Shown: positions 25,205-34,504 of the stretch, one piece after another | How positions within the stretch are numbered: position 1 is the stretch's first letter | How the letters are laid out: the number at the start of each line of letters is the position of its first letter | NCBI GenBank assembly: GCA_934101595.1 | Contig: CAKORR010000005.1 | Location: 32,237 to 96,236, forward strand | DNA length: 64,000 nt | Direction of reading: 5' to 3' | Source: an uncultured Bacilli bacterium | Lineage (GTDB): Bacteria > Bacillota_I > Bacilli_A > RF39 > UBA660 | Made by a program: the position numbers and the translations under genes | The notes under the pieces: model-generated | What the model saw: the letters and a program-made list of their open reading frames with translations, nothing else | Told to the model about the DNA's origin: nothing | Databases searched by the model: none

Positions 25205-26965
25205 TTAATTAACTTCTGATTTCCAGCATTTTGAAACGTCGCAACTTGAACTATAAGGAGTTGGGTTTGGCATATCCATTTTAATGATCATAGGAATTTT
25301 AAAAGCACTTCCAAAACCTACACAACTTCCTGGTTGCAATACTTTTTGCTTTTCTATTACATCACTTGATATATTTGGTAACATTTCTTCAATATATTTT
25401 ATGTCTTTAGGATGGGTCATTTTAAAAATCAAAAAGTTTGAACATTGAGCAATAACGGTATCAGAAATTTCAACTGGTCTTTGGGAAATAATGTCAAGTA
25501 AAACTCCATATTTACGTCCTTCTTTAGCAATACGGTCAAAAATATTATAACCAATCAAGAAAGTATCAATATCTTTTTGAATATATCTATGGGCTTCTTC
25601 TAAGAACAAATGATATGGTTTACTTGCTCTATCTTTCATTTTTTTAGAAGCTTCAAATAATAATCTTGAAAATATTTTAACAATTACTTTGGCGTAAACA
25701 TCATCAATATCTTCCAAATTTATATTAATAATTTGAGCTTCAGCGCCATTTATTTTAGACAAGGAATCAATATATTCATTTACATCCCAATACTTATCTC
25801 CTGAAAAGTAAGAGCCAACTTTGCTAGTAATTATACTATTAATTCTTACTTTCAAAATTATAGCGTCAGAATAAAGATTTTCATTTCCTTGAAATCCTTC
25901 ACTAATTAATGTGAATTCTAAAGCTTTTCCAAAATCCTTAATAGAATAATAACTATTATCTGGAACGACTATATTTTCAATATCATCTTTAATATAACTT
26001 AATATATAGTTAGTAATTAAAACACTTTCCCCAAAATAGCCATTCGAATCAATTTCAAAACATTCACTAAATGTTCTAGTGTAACCTAATCCAGGTATCA
26101 CTGAATCAAAGTTAAATTCCTGGGTATTACATACTTCGATAATAGTGAATATTTCATTTTTTTTACTAGCTGTTGTTTGATTAGAAAATAAAACTGCTAG
26201 TAATGCTTTTGCAATTAAATGATTTTTATAAATTCTTGCTTCTTCGTTATTTTGGGCAAATATCTTGGCTAATCTTATCGTTCTTTCAATTATTGGAAGT
26301 TGGCTGTGATTTGTAGCTTGTAACATTAAAGCCCAATCATCAAGGGTTAATAAATGAGTTGGAATATCAAGCTTAAAATCATTTGCTGACTCCACATTAG
26401 TAGTAATAAATTTATAATTATAATTAGGATCAATTTGATTTAACGAGCTGAATGCATTTTTATACTCGCCATATGCATCAAAGAAAAATAATTTTGCTTT
26501 AGCTGTGTGCATATTGGGATTTGCAAATATATTTTGAACAATTCTTGAAACACCACAAGATTTACCACTACCTGAATTACCAAATATCGCTAAATGGTTT
26601 GAAAATAACGCGTTGATTTCCGGATAAATAGTAAAATTTTTATAGGTTGCACTACGGCCAAGTTCAAATGATTTATCACTTGGAGAGCCTATTAATAAAA
26701 GCAGCTCAGAATTATTAATTATTCTTATTTTTGAAGACAATAATGGTTTTCTCATAATACCATTTAAATATCTTCCATTTACATACTCACCTAGAAATCT
26801 AATTTTCATAGTTTTATCATTTAATTCAGTAATTTCTCCTAATATTCTTTGATCTTGCGATTCAAAAATAACATGAACATTCATTAAATCTGCTGATATA
26901 TTGCCTTGTGAAATATTTTCAACCTCTGCAATATTATCAGAAATGTAAAGTATCCTTCCAAACAT
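25205..26965 (-). CDS. HerA-type DNA translocase ATPase (DUF87)
   Basis: A hexameric ATPase of the HerA/FtsK group that pumps DNA, usually with a nuclease. An N-terminal HAS-barrel (about 1-90) is followed by Walker A GNSGSGKSCG (about residue 130), Walker B HLFLEEAHRY (about 465) and the arginine-finger region KEGRKYGV with SQRPVEI. ATG 26965 follows GAGGTGA; the upstream GTG is part of that site. No NurA-like nuclease, Sir2 or other usual partner gene is beside it. Its neighbours are a 6S-like RNA and the gat operon, so it looks like a core gene. Confidence 0.88.
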   Translation of the reverse strand: MFGRILYISDNIAEVENISQGNISADLMNVHVIFESQDQRILGEITELNDKTMKIRFLGEYVNGRYLNGIMRKPLLSSKIRIINNSELLLLIGSPSDKSFELGRSATYKNFTIYPEINALFSNHLAIFGNSGSGKSCGVSRIVQNIFANPNMHTAKAKLFFFDAYGEYKNAFSSLNQIDPNYNYKFITTNVESANDFKLDIPTHLLTLDDWALMLQATNHSQLPIIERTIRLAKIFAQNNEEARIYKNHLIAKALLAVLFSNQTTASKKNEIFTIIEVCNTQEFNFDSVIPGLGYTRTFSECFEIDSNGYFGESVLITNYILSYIKDDIENIVVPDNSYYSIKDFGKALEFTLISEGFQGNENLYSDAIILKVRINSIITSKVGSYFSGDKYWDVNEYIDSLSKINGAEAQIININLEDIDDVYAKVIVKIFSRLLFEASKKMKDRASKPYHLFLEEAHRYIQKDIDTFLIGYNIFDRIAKEGRKYGVLLDIISQRPVEISDTVIAQCSNFLIFKMTHPKDIKYIEEMLPNISSDVIEKQKVLQPGSCVGFGSAFKIPMIIKMDMPNPTPYSSSCDVSKCWKSEVN

Positions 26966-27006
26966 AATAGTCACCTCTTATTATGAATAAATTATAACAT
27001 AACCAT

Positions 27007-27031
27007 AAAAAAAAGTAAAAATTAATTTACT
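27007..27031 (-). terminator. Terminator of the hisS-asnS-gatCAB operon
   Basis: AGTAAA (27031-27026) pairs with TTTACT (27019-27014), followed by eight Ts on the minus strand, just after gatB. Confidence 0.75.
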
Positions 27032-27033
27032 TT

Positions 27034-28485
27034 CTAATTGTTTAATTTATCATTTAATAACTCTTTTGTTATAACAGGATTAGCTTTTCCTCTAGTTTCT
27101 TTCATAACTTGGCCAACAAAAAAGTCAAAAAGATTAGTTTTACCAAGCTTATACGCTTCAACTTGATTTTGATTATTACTAATTATTGTTTCAATTATTT
27201 CTTTTAAAATTGCCTTATCAGATATTTGACTATCTAATTTTTCAATTAATAATTTTGGCTCTTTTTTTTCAAGTAGAGCCTTCGTAAATACTTCTTTGGC
27301 TTGTTTAGAAGAAATATTACCACTTAATATGGCGTCAATAATTTCTTTTAAGTAAACTGGAGTAATAAAGAATTCATCTATTGAAATATTTTCTTTATTT
27401 AATTCTCCAATTATATTAACACACAACCAATTAGAGGCCATAACCGCATCAATATTTAACGCTAAACACTTATCATAATAATCAGATATACTCTTTTCTT
27501 TAATTATAGTTTGAGCATCATTTTCTTTAACGTTTAAATCCATATATCTCTTTTTGCGTTCATATGGCAATTCTGGAATTTCTTTTTTTATTTCCTGAAG
27601 CCATTTGCTAGTTATTTTATATTTAGGTATATTTGGTTCAACAAAGTATTTATAATCAATGGCATCAACCTTTGAACGCATAAACTTAGTTACGCCGGCT
27701 TCTTCATCCCAGCGTCTTGTTTCTTGCTTTACTTCCTCAAAATAAGTGTTATTTTCTTTAGCTTTAATTTGTCTTTCAATTTCATAGTTTATGACATCTT
27801 TTACAGCACTAAATGAATTAACATTTTTAATTTCTACTTTAGTTCCCCAATTCATAGGATCAGTTGGATCTTTTTCACTATCCATTATTGAGACATTGAC
27901 ATCGCATCTGATTTGGCCTTTTTTACTATCAGCATCAGATATATTAGCATATCTGTAAATAAGACGCATATGTTCTAAAAAAGCTACAGCATCATTAGCG
28001 TTGTGCAAATCAGGTTCTGTGACTAATTCTAATAAAGGTACTCCTGCTCTATTATAATCAATCATACTATTATTTTCATAATGGTCTAAAGAAGCAGAGT
28101 CTTCTTCTAGGTGAATATTATTAATTCTTATAGTTTTTTCTTCACCATTGCTAGTAAATTTTACTTCACCATCAATTCCTACCGGAATTGGCTTTGTATC
28201 TTGGGTTATTTGATATCCTTTAGGTAAATCAGGATAATAGTAATTCTTTCTTTCAAAGTACATATATTCTGGTTGCTTACAAGACAAAATAATACTTGCC
28301 ATTAGTGATTTTTTTACAGCTTCTTTATTTACAACCGGAAGTGTACCTGGAAATCCAAGATCAACTGGTCTAATATTACTATTAGCGTATTCTGTAAATT
28401 CATTTTTGGCTGATGAAAACACCTTTGTGTTTGTTTTACTTATTTCACAATGCATTTCCAATCCAATGCAAGGTATATACTTCAT
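27034..28485 (-). CDS. gatB: Asp/Glu-tRNA amidotransferase subunit B
   Basis: GatB activates misacylated Glu-tRNA(Gln) or Asp-tRNA(Asn) with ATP in the GatCAB complex. The N-terminal GLEMHCEI motif, the YFERKNYYYPDLPKGYQI block and the C-terminal YqeY-like tail domain (about 330-483) are all present. 483 residues is full length. It is the last gene of the hisS-asnS-gatC-gatA-gatB operon, and its start overlaps the gatA end by one base. Confidence 0.97.
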   Translation of the reverse strand: MKYIPCIGLEMHCEISKTNTKVFSSAKNEFTEYANSNIRPVDLGFPGTLPVVNKEAVKKSLMASIILSCKQPEYMYFERKNYYYPDLPKGYQITQDTKPIPVGIDGEVKFTSNGEEKTIRINNIHLEEDSASLDHYENNSMIDYNRAGVPLLELVTEPDLHNANDAVAFLEHMRLIYRYANISDADSKKGQIRCDVNVSIMDSEKDPTDPMNWGTKVEIKNVNSFSAVKDVINYEIERQIKAKENNTYFEEVKQETRRWDEEAGVTKFMRSKVDAIDYKYFVEPNIPKYKITSKWLQEIKKEIPELPYERKKRYMDLNVKENDAQTIIKEKSISDYYDKCLALNIDAVMASNWLCVNIIGELNKENISIDEFFITPVYLKEIIDAILSGNISSKQAKEVFTKALLEKKEPKLLIEKLDSQISDKAILKEIIETIISNNQNQVEAYKLGKTNLFDFFVGQVMKETRGKANPVITKELLNDKLNN

Positions 28486-29939
28486 TATTCTACCTCCTTG
28501 GCAATTTGATTTTTATAATCCATCGTTTGTTCTAAAGCATAAGCGATATTAAGAACATTCTCATCATCATAACAATTTCCAGTAATATTTATACCAACTG
28601 GCAATCCAGATACAAATCCATCCGGAATAGTTATAGAAGGAAATCCACCATAATTTCCGATTTGAAGATGTTCATCAAGTGCTGTCAATTCATCACTTAA
28701 GGATTCGTTATCACTAAATTTCTTAGCTGGACCAATACCAACAGGTAAAACTACCGCATCATAGGTCTTATATAAATTTTTCCATGTATCAACAAGTAGT
28801 CTTCTTACTCTTTGAGCATTATTAAAATATCTTTCTTTATTTTCTTTTTGCAAAACATAACTACCAATTATAAATCTTCTTTTGATAAGCGGAGAAAAAC
28901 CTTTAGTACGATAATCTTTAATCATATCAATGTAATTGTTACCATTTCCACGAGGTCCAAATATTATACCTGTTAAATTGCTCATATTACTTGTAGCTTC
29001 AGCTGAATGAATTACAACATATGCACTAAATGAGGCATTAAGTAGATCTCTTGGTACACTAACCTCTTCCACCTGAACACCAAGTTTTTTAAGATTATTT
29101 AATACTTCAAAAAAGTTTTCAAGATGATCTTTTAATGTTTTAGAAGGGTTTTTATAATTATCTATATTACATAATTCTTTTATATAACATACTTTTTTTC
29201 CTTTAACATTGCCATTTAGTGCCTCACTTAAATGAATATTTTTTGAATCCCAAGAAGTCATATCATTTTCGTCAATGCCTTTCATATTGTCTACAACTAA
29301 ACTGGCATCATAGACATTTCTTGCTAAAACACCCAAGTGATCAAGGCTTGAAGCAAAGGGAAACACCCCATAACGTGAAATCATACCGTAAGTAGGCTTA
29401 TAGCCGACAATGCCACAATACGCTGCAGGCTTACGAATGGAATCTCCTGTGTCAGTACCAGTTGCATATGGAAAAACACCGGCTGCAACAGCACAAGCTG
29501 AACCTGCAGATGAACCAGCACACATTCTTGTCTTATCCCAGGGATTTAAAACTTTGCCTGTGTGACCAGTAGTTCCAGTACCTCCCATACCAAATTCATC
29601 TAAAACTGTTTTTCCTAGTTTTACTGCTCCAGCTTTGTCCAAATTTACAATGCTAGTAGCCGAAAAAAATGGTACATAGTCTTTTAGCGTATTTGAAGAA
29701 CCCGTAGATAAAATATCCTTAGTCGAATAATTATCTTTTATTCCATAAGGTATACCCGATAAAATATTATCAGTAACCTCAACTGGCTTAGCATCATCAA
29801 TAATTGTCACAAATGCATTATATTTGTTATTTACAAGATGAGCTTTTTCTAATGATTCCTTGATTAATTCCTCACTAGTTACTTCTTTTTTCATTAACGC
29901 TTCATGAATTAATCTTAAGTCTTTGTCCATGTATTTCAT
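28485..29939 (-). CDS. gatA: Asp/Glu-tRNA amidotransferase subunit A
   Basis: The glutamine amidohydrolase subunit of GatCAB. The amidase signature is complete: GIPYGIKDN with the catalytic Lys (about residue 68) and the GSSAGSACAVAAG segment holding the Ser-cisSer pair (about 141-153). 484 residues, full length. It is coupled with one-base overlaps to gatC upstream and gatB downstream. Confidence 0.97.
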   Translation of the reverse strand: MKYMDKDLRLIHEALMKKEVTSEELIKESLEKAHLVNNKYNAFVTIIDDAKPVEVTDNILSGIPYGIKDNYSTKDILSTGSSNTLKDYVPFFSATSIVNLDKAGAVKLGKTVLDEFGMGGTGTTGHTGKVLNPWDKTRMCAGSSAGSACAVAAGVFPYATGTDTGDSIRKPAAYCGIVGYKPTYGMISRYGVFPFASSLDHLGVLARNVYDASLVVDNMKGIDENDMTSWDSKNIHLSEALNGNVKGKKVCYIKELCNIDNYKNPSKTLKDHLENFFEVLNNLKKLGVQVEEVSVPRDLLNASFSAYVVIHSAEATSNMSNLTGIIFGPRGNGNNYIDMIKDYRTKGFSPLIKRRFIIGSYVLQKENKERYFNNAQRVRRLLVDTWKNLYKTYDAVVLPVGIGPAKKFSDNESLSDELTALDEHLQIGNYGGFPSITIPDGFVSGLPVGINITGNCYDDENVLNIAYALEQTMDYKNQIAKEVE

Positions 29940-30235
29940 TAGCCCACCACCTTTGGTACGATTATCTCTTCACCATCATGGCAATCACAATTTTTTAGTA
30001 ATTCTTCGCGAGTAATAGAATCTTCAACCACATCTTCTCTTAGCTGATATTCAAAATCATCAAGTGCATGTGTCATTGGTTCAGCGTCTTTAATGTTTGG
30101 TATTTTATTAATTAAATCTATTTGTCTATCTATTTTGTCAAATTCATCAAGCACCATTTTATTTTCTTCTTCAGAAAGGCCAATTAATAGCTTATCAGCC
30201 AAATCATTAACTAATTCTTTCGTAAACATATACAC
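29939..30235 (-). CDS. gatC: Asp/Glu-tRNA amidotransferase subunit C
   Basis: A 98-residue helical subunit stabilising GatA-GatB. An N-terminal helical part (VNDLADKLLIGLSEEE) is followed by the typical loop with NIKDAEPMTHALDD and the REDVVEDSITREELLKN tail. It lies between asnS and gatA with near-zero spacing. Confidence 0.95.
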   Translation of the reverse strand: MYMFTKELVNDLADKLLIGLSEEENKMVLDEFDKIDRQIDLINKIPNIKDAEPMTHALDDFEYQLREDVVEDSITREELLKNCDCHDGEEIIVPKVVG

Positions 30236-30237
30236 TC

Positions 30238-31617
30238 CTAATATTCACAAGATCCTGGAGTTCTTGGATATGGTATAACATCTCTTATATTATCTACACC
30301 CGTTAAATATATTAGCAATCTTTCAAATCCCATGCCAAATCCTGAGTGAACACAACCACCATATCTTCTTAGGTTCATATACCATTCAAGTTGTGATGCA
30401 TCCATGCTAAGTTCTTGCATTCTGTTTTTAAGTTTATCATAATTTTCTTCTCTTTGACTGCCACCCATTAATTCACCAGCTCCTGGAACTTCTAAGTCTA
30501 CAGCGGCAACAGTTTCATTATCACTATTTTGCTTCATATAAAAGGCTTTAATATCTTTAGGCCAGTTCTTTATAAAAACCGGTCCATTAAAGTATTCTGT
30601 AATATATTTTTCATGTTCTTTAGCAATATCTTCACCATATTCCGGAGCAAATTCCCACTTTACATCAGCTTCTTTTAATATTTTTATAACATCTTTATGA
30701 TCTATTCTGGTAAATTTACTAGTAACAAGCTTATTTAATTTATCTGTTAATCCGGGTTCAACAAACTTATCAAAAAATGCTATTTCATTAGAACATTTAT
30801 CCAAAACATATTTGACAACATATTTTAACATATCTTCCATTATGTCCATATCTTGCTCTAGATCACAAAAAGCTATTTCAGGTTCAATCATCCAAAATTC
30901 ATTGGCATGAGTTTTAGTGTTAGAATTTTCAGCTCTAAAAGTTGGGCCAAATGTATAAGTTTTCTTATAAGCCATAGCAAATGTTTCAGCTTCAAGTTGA
31001 CCAGATACAGTTAAATTGGCTTGTTTAGAAAAGAAATCTTTCTTATAATCAACTTTACCATCATTAGCTATCTTATCTAAATCAAGAGTAGTAACTTGAA
31101 ACATCTCACCTGCTCCCTCACAATCACTGGCAGTAATTAATGGGGCATGAAAGTAAACATAATTTCTATCTTGAAAATATTTATGAATAGCATATGCTGC
31201 TACACTTCTAACTCTAAATACAGCATTAAATAGATTAGTACGTGGTCTTAAATAAGCTATTTCTCTTAAAAATTCTCTAGTAGGTCTTCCTTTTTTTTGC
31301 AAAGGATAATCATCTTCCACATCGCCAAGTAAAGAATAATCTACAAGTAAAAGTTCAAACTCTTGTCCTTCTTTAGGTGAAGAAATAAGTTTTCCTTGAA
31401 CTCTAATTGCACTTCCTATCTTGACTTTAGTTAACTCTAAAAAGTTTTTAATAGATTCATCATCATAAACAACTTGCAGAGTTTTAAAACAAGTACCATC
31501 ACTTAAATCTATAAAACCAAAATGAGCTTGCTTACGATGAGCCTTAACCCAACCATTTATAGTAATTTCTTTATCTATATATTTTTCTTTTTCTTTATAA
31601 ATATCTATTATATCCAT
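30238..31617 (-). CDS. asnS: Asparaginyl-tRNA synthetase
   Basis: It charges tRNA(Asn). An N-terminal OB anticodon-binding domain (about 15-105) is followed by a class II catalytic core with FGPTFRAENSNTKTHANEFWMIEPE (motif 2 region; the AsnRS-type wording separates it from AspRS) and motif 3 in GFGMGFERLL. 459 residues. It sits between hisS and gatC. With a dedicated AsnRS, the neighbouring GatCAB is probably needed mainly for Gln-tRNA(Gln). Confidence 0.95.
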   Translation of the reverse strand: MDIIDIYKEKEKYIDKEITINGWVKAHRKQAHFGFIDLSDGTCFKTLQVVYDDESIKNFLELTKVKIGSAIRVQGKLISSPKEGQEFELLLVDYSLLGDVEDDYPLQKKGRPTREFLREIAYLRPRTNLFNAVFRVRSVAAYAIHKYFQDRNYVYFHAPLITASDCEGAGEMFQVTTLDLDKIANDGKVDYKKDFFSKQANLTVSGQLEAETFAMAYKKTYTFGPTFRAENSNTKTHANEFWMIEPEIAFCDLEQDMDIMEDMLKYVVKYVLDKCSNEIAFFDKFVEPGLTDKLNKLVTSKFTRIDHKDVIKILKEADVKWEFAPEYGEDIAKEHEKYITEYFNGPVFIKNWPKDIKAFYMKQNSDNETVAAVDLEVPGAGELMGGSQREENYDKLKNRMQELSMDASQLEWYMNLRRYGGCVHSGFGMGFERLLIYLTGVDNIRDVIPYPRTPGSCEY

Positions 31618-31631
31618 TAATTTTATCTCCT

Positions 31632-32897
31632 TTAGAACGTAGAAACAATGTAATCTATTATTTCTGCTTCATCAACTTTTGTTTCTTCTTTAGTTATATT
31701 ATCTTTAACATTTATTAAGCCTCTACTTAAATCATCACTATTTAATATGATTAAAGCTTTGGCCATAAACCTATCAGCTTCTTTAAATTGAGCCTTCAAC
31801 CCTCTATTATTATTTTCGGTTTCAACTTTTAAGCCACTCATCCTTAAATCTTGAACTAATGATAGAGCTTTTAATTTTTCTTCTTCATTTACATACATTA
31901 CAAAAACATCTATACCAGAATTAAGGCTATCAGCTTCATTAATAGTATTCAAAACCGTTACAAGTCTGTCTAAGCCAAAAGCCATTCCAACAGCAGGTAT
32001 ATCTGGTCCACCTAATTCATTTACTAAATTATTATATCTTCCACCAGCTCCTAACGTATTAGCATTACCTAAATCTTTTAATTGAGTAGTAAATTCAAAA
32101 ACTGTGTGATTATAATAATCTAATCCTCTAACAATATTAGAATCAACTTCATAATCAACATCTAAAAGATCTAAATATGACAAAATTGTTTTAAAACGTT
32201 TACTGCTTTCTATATTTAAATAATCTAATATATTAGGAACATTTTTAAGTATTTCATTATCTTTATCAAATTTACAATCTAAAATCCTTAATGGATTTGT
32301 TTTGAATCTAGATTGACAATCTGGGCATAATTCATTAATGTGTGGCTCCAAATAACTCTTTAGAGCCTTTTTATAGTCTTCACGCGACTCATTATCACCC
32401 AAAGAATTAATGTGTACGGTTACATCCTCAATCCCAGCTTCTTCAAGGAAACGATAACCCATACTTATTACTTCAGCATCAATATAAGCATCATCACTTC
32501 CTAAGGCTTCAACACCAAACTGGGTAAACTCTCTAAATCTACCTGACTGAGGTCTTTCATAACGATACATTGTACCATTATAATATAATTTTTTAGGCAT
32601 AATTGCATCGCCATACATTTTGTTTTCTATAAAACTACGTACAACCCCAGCGGTTCCTTCTGGCCTTAATGTTAGCGATCTGTCAGAGCGATCTTTAAAA
32701 TCATATGTTTCTTTTTTTACTATATCAGAGCTTTCACCAACGCTTCTATGAAATAATTCACTATTTTCAAAAATTGGCGTTCTTATAAATTCATAATTGT
32801 AGCAACTACAAAGCTCATCTATAAGTCTATTTAAATAAAGCCACGTTCTAGAATCCTTTCCATAAATATCACATGTTCCTTTTGGTTTTGTAATCAT
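31632..32897 (-). CDS. hisS: Histidyl-tRNA synthetase
   Basis: A class II enzyme that charges tRNA(His). Motif 1 is near FIRTPIFENSELFHRSVGE. Motif 2 is YRYERPQSGRFREFTQFGVE. The histidine-specific motifs VRGLDYYNHTVFE and GAGGRYNNL are present, with a C-terminal anticodon domain (about 325-421). GGAGGG lies before the ATG. It is the first gene of the operon and is preceded by a T-box leader. Confidence 0.97.
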   Translation of the reverse strand: MITKPKGTCDIYGKDSRTWLYLNRLIDELCSCYNYEFIRTPIFENSELFHRSVGESSDIVKKETYDFKDRSDRSLTLRPEGTAGVVRSFIENKMYGDAIMPKKLYYNGTMYRYERPQSGRFREFTQFGVEALGSDDAYIDAEVISMGYRFLEEAGIEDVTVHINSLGDNESREDYKKALKSYLEPHINELCPDCQSRFKTNPLRILDCKFDKDNEILKNVPNILDYLNIESSKRFKTILSYLDLLDVDYEVDSNIVRGLDYYNHTVFEFTTQLKDLGNANTLGAGGRYNNLVNELGGPDIPAVGMAFGLDRLVTVLNTINEADSLNSGIDVFVMYVNEEEKLKALSLVQDLRMSGLKVETENNNRGLKAQFKEADRFMAKALIILNSDDLSRGLINVKDNITKEETKVDEAEIIDYIVSTF

Positions 32898-32912
32898 TCT
32901 TATCCCTCCAAT

Positions 32913-33115
32913 AAAAAAACCTAGCTCATGTAAGGACGGATAATCCGCGGTGCCACCTTACTTTACTAGGTACTCTCATAAATTTATCGCATTTCTGCGT
33001 TTTCTAATATGTAAAGTTGTTCATTTCTTTTATAAACCATTAGGCATTCCCAGCATCTAGCCCTCTCTTAAAACTTTAAATAAAATACTTTTTCTTTACT
33101 TAGAAAAATTATTAT
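32913..33115 (-). promoter_or_regulatory. T-box riboswitch upstream of hisS with an apparent Asn specifier
   Basis: The T-box sequence TAAGGTGGCACCGCGG (32960-32945) is followed by a terminator ending in seven Ts (32919-32913). Stem I is closed by AGTAAAG (33100-33094) with CTTTAC near 33012-33017. The 3' side of the specifier loop reads GAACAAC (33022-33016). Either reading of the specifier triplet gives AAC, an Asn codon, while no His codon is present. Uncharged tRNA(Asn) would then switch on the whole hisS-asnS-gatCAB operon. Confidence 0.85.
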
Positions 33116-33121
33116 AGTCTT

Positions 33122-33150
33122 ATTTTATAGCAATTACGTGTTTTAGTCAA
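33122..33150 (-). promoter_or_regulatory. Promoter of the T-box/hisS operon
   Basis: On the minus strand TTGACT (33150-33145) is followed by TATAAAAT about 15-17 bases later (33129-33122). The same promoter sequence is repeated at about 33814-33842. Confidence 0.65.
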
Positions 33151-33179
33151 TAATTCAATTAAAAAATATAAAAAAACCA

Positions 33180-33773
33180 TTAACGTGGTTTTCTTGTTCT
33201 CGTTAATGGCTTATCTTCTATCATAGGTGTTGTTAATTGCTCATAATTTGGAGCTTTAGTTATAGTTTTTTCTACATATTCTTTATTAGATTCCTGTAAT
33301 TGGTCATTAGTAACTCTTTCTTGTTCTAGAGTTTCAGTTCTATATTCACTATAACTTCTTACAATTTCTCTAGCTTTTTTTAAAGACTCTTTTTTTGCTT
33401 TTAAATCTTTCGACTTACCAGAAGAAACATCAACTTTTTTAAATAGACGCATAACACCGACGCCGTTTGAAATGCATAATGTGAAAAGTATTGCGAGGTG
33501 TGGCAAAGCGTAACCGCCTAAACCTTTTAAATTAACTAATCCTTCTAAAATGGTAAATATAAAAAGCAGTCCAAATGCACTATAGCACCCATCGAGAAAA
33601 CTACATAGTCGTTCAAATCTACTTTTTTTCTTTTCATCATCTATTTTATCAATTCTTTCACAAAGTTCTATCTCTTTTTTTGTTAATTCCTCTTCAGAAG
33701 TATTATTATTAACTAGTTCCATAACTTCATCTATAGGATTTATTTCGTTTTCTAAAATATTTTCATCTTCCAT
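33180..33773 (-). CDS. Two-helix membrane protein, paralogue 1
   Basis: A 197-residue protein of unknown family. An acidic N-terminal half (about 1-65) is followed by two membrane helices (about 68-110), then a coiled-coil segment (KKAREIVRSYSEYRTETLEQE) and a disordered tail ending IEDKPLTRTRKPR. It shares the helix layout, the coiled segment and the last ten residues with the next gene upstream, so the two arose by tandem duplication. The last codons and stop lie inside a terminator hairpin. Confidence 0.75.
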   Translation of the reverse strand: MEDENILENEINPIDEVMELVNNNTSEEELTKKEIELCERIDKIDDEKKKSRFERLCSFLDGCYSAFGLLFIFTILEGLVNLKGLGGYALPHLAILFTLCISNGVGVMRLFKKVDVSSGKSKDLKAKKESLKKAREIVRSYSEYRTETLEQERVTNDQLQESNKEYVEKTITKAPNYEQLTTPMIEDKPLTRTRKPR

Positions 33774-33813
33774 GTAGGTTCCTCTTTTCTTTTTGAAACA
33801 TGATATTAAATAT

Positions 33814-33842
33814 TTTATAGCAATTACATGTTTTAGTCAATA
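33814..33842 (-). promoter_or_regulatory. Duplicated promoter before paralogue 1
   Basis: The stretch around 33814-33868 repeats that at 33122-33178 with very few differences, including TTGACT, the TATAAAAT -10 and the terminator hairpin of the upstream gene. It should drive the paralogue ending at 33180. Confidence 0.65.
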
Positions 33843-33861
33843 ATTCAATTAAAAAATATAA

Positions 33862-33899
33862 AAAAGCCATTAACGTGGTTTTCTTGCTCTCGTTAATGG
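33862..33899 (-). terminator. Terminator inside the paralogue 2 coding end
   Basis: CCATTAACG (33899-33891) pairs with CGTTAATGG (33877-33869), followed by CTTTTTT. The stem covers the final KPLT...PR codons and stop. The same arrangement occurs at 33172-33209 for paralogue 1. Confidence 0.85.
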
Positions 33900-34448
33900 T
33901 TTATCTTCTGAAACTTTTTTATTATATACAGGAATATCATCTAAAGATTGATATGGCATTACAATATTTGGACTTTTAATTTTACAACTTTGTGATGGCC
34001 CACTATAATTATTTTCGCGGGATAATTCGTGAGTCTTATTTTTACAATAGCTTCTAATTAACCCTTGTGCTTCTTCTAAATCCTTTTCTACAAAAGTTAA
34101 ATTGTTTAGTTCTTGCATATTCTCATTGTTTTTTCGAGTTACAGAAACATATCTAAAAGCGGCCGCCGTTATGGCTATATTGCAAATTGTTGCATGAATA
34201 AAAAAATGCTTTTCACCAGTTAGCGAATATTGAATAAGATCATAAATTAGATATCCAAGTTCGCCCATTACCGCAGTTAAAGTTATAAAAAAGCCAGAAC
34301 TGGCAATTTTCTTACTAATATTTAATGCTTTAATTTTTTCCTTTACTTCGAAAAGAGTATTAGAGATTTGTGATGCTTTTGCGTCAATCAATTCTTCACT
34401 CGCACCAGTATCAATTAAATATTCAACTTCTTCATATGAACTTTTCAT
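33870..34448 (-). CDS. Two-helix membrane protein, paralogue 2
   Basis: A 192-residue protein of unknown family with the same plan as its neighbour: an N-terminal helical segment (1-45), two membrane helices (about 48-105), a coiled segment (EEAQGLIRSYCKNKTHELSRE) and a tail ending SEDKPLTRARKPR. The central parts have diverged widely while the tail is nearly fixed. CCATTAACG and CGTTAATGG at its 3' end form a terminator covering those codons. Confidence 0.75.
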   Translation of the reverse strand: MKSSYEEVEYLIDTGASEELIDAKASQISNTLFEVKEKIKALNISKKIASSGFFITLTAVMGELGYLIYDLIQYSLTGEKHFFIHATICNIAITAAAFRYVSVTRKNNENMQELNNLTFVEKDLEEAQGLIRSYCKNKTHELSRENNYSGPSQSCKIKSPNIVMPYQSLDDIPVYNKKVSEDKPLTRARKPR

Positions 34449-34504
34449 AAAAATTCCCCCTCATTAGTGACTAAATTATATCATTTTTGTAAAATAATGT
34501 CAAA

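Noticed and set aside
29939..31617. Reading asnS-gatC as an AspRS-dependent Asn pathway
   Set aside because: The synthetase has AsnRS-type motif 2, so Asn-tRNA is charged directly; GatCAB is more likely needed for Gln-tRNA.
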